From assembly GCA_022560025.1 (NCBI GenBank), contig JAFISE010000083.1, forward strand, positions 1 to 64,000: DNA of 64,000 nucleotides, given 5' to 3'. Both the position numbers and the translations under genes were made by a program. The stretch is from Stagonosporopsis chrysanthemi. Its lineage: Eukaryota > Ascomycota > Dothideomycetes > Pleosporales > Didymellaceae. The notes under the pieces are model-generated. The model was not told where the DNA came from. It made no database searches and saw only the letters and a program-made list of their open reading frames with translations. Below are positions 56,527 to 64,000 of the stretch, in pieces. Within the stretch, counting starts at the first letter, position 1. Each line of letters starts with the position of its first letter.

Positions 56527-57895
56527 CTATAGTTTCCCGGTCGCCTTTCTAAGCACATCCCCCCTCTTCCTGACCTCCACATCCCTCGGCCCCTCGCCCT
56601 TAAACTTCGTAGTAACAACCCACTCCCTCAACCCCCTCCTCCCCTGTCCCTGCGCCTCAATCTCCGCGCCCGACCGATCAAGCACCAGCACCGCCGTATG
56701 CTTATCAACCCCGCCAATGCCATCCTGGCTCTTCTGGCCGTACTCGCCTTTGCCCAGCACGATGGGCGAAATGCACGCTTCTGCGAACGAGACCTCGGGC
56801 CGCCCGTCATACGTGCGGGGTTTGTGCAGGAAATCCATGAGCTTCTCGCGCTCGAGGACGAGCGACGAGGTGCTGGGTATCGGCGACGAGGGGCTGGTTA
56901 CGCTGACGCTTAGGTACGGGCTCAGCAGCAGCGTAAGGAAGAATTGGGGTGGGAACAGGATGATTCTGTTTTGCCGCGCGAGATCGATCCACTTATTTGG
57001 TGGCAGGAAGCGCGCGGCGGTGTGCTCGATGCCACCGTCGTGGGTAGGGTTCGGGATCACGAGTTCGTCCTCTTCTTCGACGCCCGAGCCTGGTGGGGTG
57101 CCGTTTGGTGAGGCTTTCTTGGTGGGCGATGTCGAGTTCAGGGGGAGGAAGTAGAGGTACATTTGTGTGGAGAAGCGTTTTGGGACGGTTGGCGGCGTGA
57201 TCCAGCGCGTGAATGGGATCAGGCCTTCCGTGTCTGGAATGGCGCCCCATTTCTCGAGCAGCTCGGTGAACTTGACGGTGCCAGAGTGCACTGCGCGGCG
57301 GCCTGCCTCCCTCTCTTCGTCGCTGACATCCGTGTACAACCTCCCAGTTGCTTTGCTCTTGGCGAGCAGGATGCCGCATTCTTCAAATGTCTCGCGAATT
57401 GCTGCCAGGCGGTATGCTGGGCCGTCTTGATGTCTTCCGGGGTCGTTTATGTCTGGGATGACGCCATCGTGGGTCTTGGACAACGCGCCGCCAGGGAAGA
57501 CATGCGCAGCAGCAAAGCTGGAAGCCTTCTTCACTCGGTGGAGGAGCAGTACCTGGTTTGTCGGGGAGATGAGGAGGACACTACTATGATCAACGAGTGT
57601 TTGATGGGACGCGCTGGCATGTGTACCTTGAGCTTGGCCGCGGGACCGGGGGCTCTTTCACAGGCTTTTTCGAAGGCTGGTGATCTGCAGGAGACGACAT
57701 ACTGCGCTGTTGTATGAATGCTATTCTGTTCAGCGCTGCTCCTGGTCGAACGACAGCTCTTGACAGTGAATTCAGTCTGGCGCGTGGAGGCGTGTTGGCC
57801 GAGTGCGCGTATAAGAGGCGTGCAGTACAGCCAGTCCGAGTAGCTGTAAATAGGGCGTCAGTCAGGAGCGGTCGAGGTATGCTCGGCCTGAGCAT
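56527..57895 (-). CDS. Nudix hydrolase, NUDT19-like
   Basis: Two exons, 57895-57627 and 57583-56527, give 441 aa. The 43-nt intron is at the lower size limit, but its removal joins PRPSS to SVLLISPTNQVLLLHRVKKA, the normal start of a Nudix fold. The Nudix box is split by an insert, with FPGGALS first and RETFEECGILL about 30 residues later, as in the NUDT19/RP2 group, whose members hydrolyse CoA-type diphosphates. An Arg-rich, acid-poor N terminus (MLRPSIPRPLLTDALFTATR) predicts mitochondrial import. A second ATG at 57700 would give a form without it. The C terminus TGKL is only weakly like a peroxisomal signal. The upstream IMP dehydrogenase gene points the same way, 330 bp away. Confidence 0.88.
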
Positions 57896-58225
57896 GATCA
57901 GCCACGCGGTCGATTGGGAATGCGCGTGTCATTGTTGGTGATTGCGTGGGAGGAAACGCGGGGACGAGCCGAGGTTGTTGGAAAGGCGCGCCAGTTGTAG
58001 CGCGCCAAAGACGGCTGATCACTGTCCATCAATCCGGCAGCATCACGTTCAGCAGGCAGGTGTAGAAGAGAACGATGGTAGAAGTGGTGAACGTAGCGTT
58101 CTGGTATCATTGCTTTTGTGCCTATCTAATCTCCATAAATAGTCCATGAATCATCATCACATATCTAGAAACCCAAGCCGTGCCCAACGCCCTTACAATG
58201 CAAGTAGATCGTTTCAGATCCGTGT
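57896..58225. other. Intergenic region between two co-directional genes
   Basis: The 330 bp between the Nudix ATG and the IMP dehydrogenase stop hold no supportable gene. Confidence 0.5.
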
Positions 58226-60158
58226 CTACGAGTAGAGCTTCTTGTCGAAGCTGTGCAGACCGTGGACGTTACCCTCGGCCTGTGCACTGGCTGTGCGGAG
58301 CTCAAACCTAAGAACACCGTTGTCGACAGCCTCGTGCAATTCGGTCAAGCTCTTGATGCCAATGTCCTGGAGCGAGTGCTGAACACCAGCCATGAGGTAC
58401 GGCACGAACTTGGTGATGGAACCACGGTCCTGGACGGATCCCGAGACACCCTGGGCAACGAGCACGCGGTCGCCCTCAGAGAAGTAGCGGGCGGTACCAG
58501 CGTTGCTGGCCTTGGCGTCGGGGTTGCCAGCGCCAGCCTTCTTGTCCTCCATGGCGGCGATACTGCCCATACCACGGTAGGCCTTGACGAGCTGACCGTC
58601 ACTGCTGACGAAGTACTCACCGGGAGACTCAGTGGTACCGGCGAGGAGACCGCCCATCATGATGGTGGAAGCACCCATGGAAAGACCCTTGACGATGTGA
58701 CCAACATTCTGGATACCACCATCGGCAATGCAGGGAACGCCGAAGCGCTTGGCGAACTGGGTGACGTTGTAGACGGATGTGGCCTGAGGACGGCCAACGG
58801 CCATAACCTCCTGGGTGATGCAAGCGCTTCCACTGCCCATACCGATACGGAGACCGTCGGCACCGGCAGCAATGAGAGCAGCAGCCTGGTCGCGAGTGAC
58901 AACGTTTCCGCCAATCACGTCGAGACCGGGGTACTTCTCCTTGATGTACTTGATCATCTCGACCTGGTACATGGAATTACCCTGGCTAGAGTCGAGGATG
59001 ACGATATCGAGACCGGCGTCGACAAGCTTCTGCAGACGAATCTTGTCCTCAGGGCGGGTACCAATAGCGGCGGCAGCGATCAGCTGCTTGGAGTGTGGGA
59101 GCTTGGAGGCGAGAGGGTAGTTCAAGTTCTTCATCAAGTCGGAACGCGACAAAAGCGCGATCAGGTTGAAGTCCTTGTCCACAATGGGGAGCTTGCCCTT
59201 CTTCGACTTGTTCAGGATGCTGTTGGCCTCCTTAAGGTCAACGCCGTGGGGAGCGGTAACAAGGTCGGTGGACATGACGGCAGTGACAGGGTCGTCGACG
59301 TTGTCGTGGAACTGGATATCACGAGGGGTGATGATGCCAACGAGCTTGGAGCGAAGCTTGCCGTCCTCTGTGATCCTGTTAGCGAGTTTGCTCGTGACCG
59401 AGAGGTAACACAGGAAGTGTAGATTTTACACGATCAGAAAGTAATCATGGTCTCCACAGCACGGCGGAACCGTTGCGGATGAACGAAAGTTATAAATGAA
59501 GTTGAAGCATCATAGTACAGAGGGGCGTGTAGAAATATGGAGACTGCTTACCAGTGACCGGGAAACCACCGAAACCCCACCTCTCCTTCAGAGCCTTCGC
59601 CTCGGCGACTGTGGTCTTGGGGGAGATGACGATGGGATCCAGAATGAAGCCGTTCTCGAAACGCTTGACCTTGCGGACCATCTCGGCCTGGTCGTCCTGC
59701 GAGCAGTTGTGGTGAATCACACCGAGGCCTCCAAGCAGAGCAATGTGAATGGCCATGTTGTGCTCGGTGACTGTGTCCATGGGCGAGGACACAAAGGGAG
59801 TCTTAAGGGTGATGCGCTTCGTGATGGGGGTATCAAGAGTGACTTCGGAGGCAGGGAAGCCTGAATCTGCGTTAGAATGTGAAGTCTGTCGCATGCGCTG
59901 TGCAAATTCTCTGCGCACGCTTGAACAAAAGCGAGTCGATCGAATTTGCGCTGGCTGCAAGGACTACGCACCAATGTAGCCAGGGAGCATGAGGAAGTCA
60001 TTGTAGGTCAGACCACCGTTCTTCTTGGAATCGATGAGGGTCTTGACGTCAATGCCATCGCGCTCCTGGTACTCGTTCTTGAGCACCTCGAGCGCCTGGG
60101 TGTAGTCCAAGGCGTTGACGGTGGTGTCGACCATGGCGTCGCCGTTCTGAATGGTCAT
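58226..60158 (-). CDS. IMD2: IMP dehydrogenase
   Basis: Three exons, 60158-59972, 59860-59552 and 59367-58226 (introns 111 and 184 nt), give 545 aa. It oxidises IMP to XMP with NAD+, the rate-limiting step of guanine nucleotide synthesis, in the cytosol. Family landmarks are GLTYNDFLMLPGYIGFPASE, SPMDTVTEHNMAI, GGLGVIHHNCS, two CBS domains inserted at about residues 115-235 (GFGGFPVTGEDGK, then KLPIVDKDFNLIALLSR), VILDSSQGNS, DGLRIGMGSGSACITQE with the catalytic cysteine near residue 347, CIADGGIQNVG, GGLLAGTTESPGE and YRGMGSIAAM. The alanine before the catalytic cysteine is usual in ascomycete enzymes. It is divergent from the IQGAP gene over about 960 bp. Confidence 0.97.
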
Positions 60159-61117
60159 TTTGAAAGCAGAAAAAACCTCCCGAGGAACAGAGAAGTGCTG
60201 GAGGTGACGAGAAGAAATAGACCTCAGTACGCGGATTTACGACTTTGGCCGGGAAAAAGTGAACTTTTCCCAAGAGCGAGAGGACTGCGGCGGACAAAAG
60301 TTTTTGTGAGGGCGCAAAGGACGCTAGACCGCATCGGCGCTGGTCGCAACTTCCCCTCCTCCATAATCCACAGTCATGTGACGTACCGCCTTACCGTGTT
60401 CCTGCCGAATCGCGCGCGCGTCAGGCCTCGAGGACTCGAGGATGTTCGTCAGCTCCGTCCTCTGCAAGGTCGCACTGATCGCTTCTGGCAGATTTCGTGC
60501 TGTGTTATTGACCTGCGTGTAGGCATGATAGACCAAATCACGCCGCAGATTAGCTTGCTTCAATGCAGCAGACGTCGCTGGCTAAGATGGAAAGCGCGGC
60601 TGCTTGTGTCAAAACGGGTCCGAGCAGGGAACAGCGGGTCAGGCGACAAGCTGGTAAGTTGACCGCCGTCATAACATGACCACACTGTTGAGGGCGTCCA
60701 AGGTTGGTGCCGGTGCAGCGGGAAGGAAGTGATTTTCGTTGGCGCTGCGGCTCGGCCAGGCAACGGAGAACAACACAACAGGGTAAACACAGAACGCTCG
60801 GACTGAAGACGTCCGATTCCCGCCTCACCTCCGCCGTGACATTTGCTCCCCCCATCCCCACATTCCACATTACCTTCTTTGGCTGCGGGAGTGCGAGCGC
60901 CTGGACGCTGGACTTTGCGACTCGCTGTACGAGTCTGTTTGCCTTTGTTTTGGACGGCAGGCGCCTCCAGCTTCACTCGACATAGACTGTAGTAATACCA
61001 CGGCCTCTACCACGGCCTCTTGCTCTGCGCCCACAGCAAGACTCGACATAATACCCCCCGATCTGTACAGTACATGTTGCGCCATCCGGCTCTCGACCGC
61101 CCACTGTTTACTGCGCC
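60159..61117. other. Divergent promoter region of IMPDH and IQGAP genes
   Basis: No gene is supported. The segment next to IMPDH (60180-60300) is the likely leader. Confidence 0.5.
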
Positions 61118-64000
61118 ATGAGTTACAACGCGTACACCCCACGAACGAGACTGGGCCACACCACCGCATCGCCGTCCCCGCTGCGCCAGGCCTCTACACT
61201 ATCCAACGGCTCTTCCACACGCTCACATGATGCACCGAGTCGCTCAAGCACGCAGTCGAGCAGCGCATCCACTGGCTTTGGCCCAACAATAAGCCATCGT
61301 CGCGGCCTGAGCGAGGCCACAGCGCTGTCACAACCACGGACAGAGAGCTACTATGGTGGTTCAGAAGACACAAATCCGGGAAACACATATGCCAGCATGC
61401 GCAAAGCACTGCGGCCGCTTTCTCAAGCACCGCAGAACTCTCCTCCGCCGTCCCCCGGGAAGCGCCCCTCGAGCCCGTTAGGCAGCGCCAAACGATCCGT
61501 TTCTCACACCCGGTCACAAAGCGTCGAAAACATACGACGACAGCCCTTTGACGGGCCGGCCTCGCCAACCTCGCCAACCTTCAAGCCGCGCCCGCTGTCT
61601 CTCGCCATCTCTCGTGCAGACTCCATACGCGCGCCTGCTCGCGATCACTCCTCTCGCCCTGTGTCCACCCACCTCGAAAAACCCGTCTTACAGAGCCTGC
61701 AGAAATCATCCACACGCCACCTACGTACACTCTCCAAATTCGCAGACTCCGCCAGCGAAGAAGATTTCAGCATCAAGTCGCCTGAACAAGAAGTCGTTGG
61801 GTTACATGGAAGGCGAAGGCTGCAGCGGACCGACCAGAACCGAGACAAGAAAGCACAGTCATCATGGGCTCGAAGCAACTGGATGGATCAGCAGCGTCAG
61901 TTTTTACAGGCGTACGAGTACCTCTGTCATATTGGAGAAGCCAAGGAATGGATGGAGGATATCATCGACTCGGAGCTGCCGCCCGCCGTCGAGCTGGAAG
62001 AAGCTCTGCGAAACGGAGTCACCCTGGCGGAGATTGTGCAATCGATCAAGAACCAGCCCTTGCGCATCTTTCGCGACCCGAAGCTGCAGTATCGGCATTC
62101 TAACAACTATGCCCATTTCTTCAACTTCTTGGCCGAGGTCGAGCTGCCAGACCTCTTCCAATTCGAACTCATCGACTTGTACGAAAAGAAAAACGTCCCC
62201 AAAGTCATTTACTGCATCCACGCGCTGTCATGGCTGCTCTTCCGTAAGGGCATTGTCGATTTTCGGATAGGCAACTTGGTCGGTAAACTGCAGTTCGAGG
62301 ACCATGAACTGGAGGCAACACAAAAAGGACTGGACAAATCTGGTGTCAGCATGCCCAACTTCTCTGGCATGTCGGCCAACTTCAACGTCGAGCCGGAGCC
62401 GGAGCCAGAGCCAGTCGAATCCGAAGACGATCGGATCGACCGCGAGCTGGGCGAAAACGTAGCTACGATTCTTGACTTGCAGGCGCAAATGAGAGGAGCA
62501 CTGGTTCGCATGCGCCTGGGCGACATGATGCAGGAGCTGTGGGATCATGAGCATCTCATCGCAGACTTGCAATCCCGCATTCGTGGCGATTGGGCGAGGC
62601 AGATCGCTACTTATCGCCTCGACATGCGACGCTTTTCCATCACCCTGCAGAGTGCAGCTAGAGGCTATCTCGTGCGATCGAGAAAACGGGGAGAGGCAGA
62701 CTTCTGGCGAGACAACGCACCGCAGGTGCTCAAGGTGCAGAACCTGTTCCGCGGACGCAAAGCTAGAGCACAGGTCCAGTACATGAAATCGAGGATACAA
62801 CAAGAAGAGCACGGAATAAGAGAATTCCAAGCAGCGATCCGAGGAGCACTGGAACGAATGCGGGTGGGCAACCGGTACGCAGAGACAAGGGACACTGAGC
62901 CAGCAACTGTACATATCCAAGCTATGATTCGTGGTGCCTTACTCCGACATAAGGTCGACCGTGAATGGGCCGAGCTACAGGCCAGTGAGGCGCACATCGC
63001 AGACCTTCAGGCCGTCTCCCGAGCGACATTGCTACGACAAGAACTACGAGCCGACCAGGAAAGCCTTCGCCAACACGAGAACGTGGTCACTCTACTTCAG
63101 GCGGCTGCCCGAGGTATTCTTGCTAGGAAACAGAATGCCGAGGTGCAAGACCAACTGGTAAGCACGTCAGTCGATTGGTCTGCTGTTCAGTCCAAGATTC
63201 GCGGCGATGCTGCTCGAATCTCTTTCGGACAATTGATGAGTGCTTTGTACGCGGAAGAACCGCAGATCACAGATATCCAGTCTAAGATCCGTGGCAATGA
63301 CTTCCGAGTTGACTTCGGGCAAATGATGAGCGCGCTCTACGCCGAGGAACCACAAGTCATTGACATTCAATCCAAGATTCGGGGCAACGCCTCGAGGATT
63401 GTGTTTGGGCTGACAATGAGTGCCTTGTACGCAGAAGAGCCGCAGATCACAGATCTACAAGCCATTGCAAGAGGTGGCCACGTACGATCCGAGACTGCAG
63501 ACACTCTTGCACTACTGAACGGACAAGAAGCGACTATACTTTCCTTGCAGGCATATATTCGTGGTTTCCTCTCCAGACAAAGGCATTACTCTGACCTCAA
63601 GGCGCTCCAGGCACAAACACCAGCTTTCGTCGACCTACAGTCGGCAAGTCGAGGATTTGTTCAACGACAGCGGACCTACGACATACTGTGTCAACTCAAC
63701 GCCCAAGAGCCGGAGATCACTCAGCTCCAGGGTGATGCACATGGTATGTTACTTCGCATGGAAATTGGTATGCAACTCGGTCAGCTTGAAGAGCACGAAG
63801 AGGCCGTCGTTGAGCTTCAAGCGCTCGCTCGCGGTATAGTCGTCCGCCAGAAACACGTCGAGAAGCAGAAGTTCTACCGGGAGAATATGGAGAAGGTCAT
63901 CAAGATCCAAAGCTTTGTTCGTGGACGACAACAGGGCGAGGCTTACAAGAGCTTGACGAGCGGGAAGAACCCCCCGGTGTCGACCGTGAAAAACTTTGTT
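61118..64000 (+). CDS. rng2: IQGAP (Rng2/Iqg1-like), 3' end outside window
   Basis: The frame is open without a stop from ATG 61118 to the window end, 961 codons. The first 230 residues are Ser/Pro/Arg-rich. A calponin-homology domain follows (about 255-400: AKEWMEDIIDSELPPAVELE, NVPKVIYCIHALSWLLFRKG), which binds F-actin. From about residue 460 at least sixteen IQ-type motifs appear, such as LQSAARGYLVRSR, VQNLFRGRKAR and IQSFVRGRQQG, for calmodulin or myosin light chain binding. The GAP-related and RasGAP C-terminal domains must lie beyond 64000. In yeasts this protein scaffolds the cytokinetic actomyosin ring, and a septation role is expected here by homology. Three IQ units near 63191-63460 are nearly identical tandem copies. 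Confidence 0.93.
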   Translation, partial: MSYNAYTPRTRLGHTTASPSPLRQASTLSNGSSTRSHDAPSRSSTQSSSASTGFGPTISHRRGLSEATALSQPRTESYYGGSEDTNPGNTYASMRKALRPLSQAPQNSPPPSPGKRPSSPLGSAKRSVSHTRSQSVENIRRQPFDGPASPTSPTFKPRPLSLAISRADSIRAPARDHSSRPVSTHLEKPVLQSLQKSSTRHLRTLSKFADSASEEDFSIKSPEQEVVGLHGRRRLQRTDQNRDKKAQSSWARSNWMDQQRQFLQAYEYLCHIGEAKEWMEDIIDSELPPAVELEEALRNGVTLAEIVQSIKNQPLRIFRDPKLQYRHSNNYAHFFNFLAEVELPDLFQFELIDLYEKKNVPKVIYCIHALSWLLFRKGIVDFRIGNLVGKLQFEDHELEATQKGLDKSGVSMPNFSGMSANFNVEPEPEPEPVESEDDRIDRELGENVATILDLQAQMRGALVRMRLGDMMQELWDHEHLIADLQSRIRGDWARQIATYRLDMRRFSITLQSAARGYLVRSRKRGEADFWRDNAPQVLKVQNLFRGRKARAQVQYMKSRIQQEEHGIREFQAAIRGALERMRVGNRYAETRDTEPATVHIQAMIRGALLRHKVDREWAELQASEAHIADLQAVSRATLLRQELRADQESLRQHENVVTLLQAAARGILARKQNAEVQDQLVSTSVDWSAVQSKIRGDAARISFGQLMSALYAEEPQITDIQSKIRGNDFRVDFGQMMSALYAEEPQVIDIQSKIRGNASRIVFGLTMSALYAEEPQITDLQAIARGGHVRSETADTLALLNGQEATILSLQAYIRGFLSRQRHYSDLKALQAQTPAFVDLQSASRGFVQRQRTYDILCQLNAQEPEITQLQGDAHGMLLRMEIGMQLGQLEEHEEAVVELQALARGIVVRQKHVEKQKFYRENMEKVIKIQSFVRGRQQGEAYKSLTSGKNPPVSTVKNFV
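63191..63460 (+). repeat. 90-bp coding tandem repeat in IQGAP, three copies
   Basis: Copies at 63191-63280, 63281-63370 and 63371-63460 each encode 30 residues beginning SKIRG, then an FG-x-x-MSALYAEEPQ core. They differ from neighbouring IQ units, which do not share the MSALYAEEPQ segment. Confidence 0.9.

Noticed and set aside
58253..59422. 389-codon plus-strand open frame
   Set aside because: It is the exact antisense of IMP dehydrogenase exon 3, which is unmistakable on the other strand.
63158..63190. Possible 33-nt intron in IQGAP (GTAAGC..TTCAG)
   Set aside because: It is too short for a fungal intron, and the unspliced frame is continuous and protein-like.

Overview
This is nuclear DNA of a filamentous ascomycete. 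Genes are short-exon and intron-bearing, with introns mostly 43-75 nt that keep GT...CTAAC/CTGAC...AG signals. The gene set includes an HMG-CoA reductase with a sterol-sensing region, a fungalysin, a Zn2Cys6 regulator, an Mtr-type amino-acid permease and an Rng2/IQGAP homologue. Protein flavour suggests Pezizomycotina, probably Dothideomycetes; this is inference, with no marker locus to prove it. Coordinates given for spliced genes are my own splice models, checked for frame closure. No tRNA, rRNA, CRISPR array or intact transposon was seen.

Layout. 1-5.0 kb: tandem and poly-C low complexity, then a large disordered conserved protein on the minus strand, with three unrelated minisatellites upstream. 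7-8.4 kb: a truncated MDR oxidoreductase and a tiny ORF. 9.3-12.8 kb: a second large disordered fungal protein. 13.8-15.5 kb: amino-acid permease. 15.5-17.8 kb: low complexity, poly-G and an N gap; a xanthine-dehydrogenase-like fragment abuts the gap. 17.8-22.3 kb: MDR enoyl-reductase-like gene, cupin, and Zn2Cys6 regulator. 24.4-27.4 kb: secreted fungalysin and a small unknown protein. 27.9-31.3 kb: decayed genes. 33-35.3 kb: Srk1/Rck2-type kinase. 35.9-39.5 kb: HMG-CoA reductase. 40.4-47.6 kb: DUF3605 protein, a tail-anchored protein, U2AF small subunit, and a YIL108W-type metallopeptidase homologue. 50.2-60.2 kb: secreted LPMO-like protein, alpha/beta hydrolase, MFS transporter, NUDT19-like Nudix hydrolase and IMP dehydrogenase. 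61.1 kb to the end: IQGAP, cut by the window edge.

Most genes are housekeeping or independently acting, and I see no biosynthetic gene cluster. The nearest thing to a functional neighbourhood is the oxidoreductase/cupin/Zn2Cys6 trio at 17.8-22.3 kb. The most notable observations are: a PF12044-type metallopeptidase whose zinc site is wholly substituted while the fold and jacalin-like domain persist; a possible in-frame 57-nt intron containing the stop codon of U2AF35 that would add a charged tail; a secreted protein whose mature N terminus is a histidine (copper histidine-brace candidate); homogenised 90-bp IQ repeats in IQGAP; a gap whose two flanks look like versions of the same sequence; and a multi-lesion AT-hook pseudogene.
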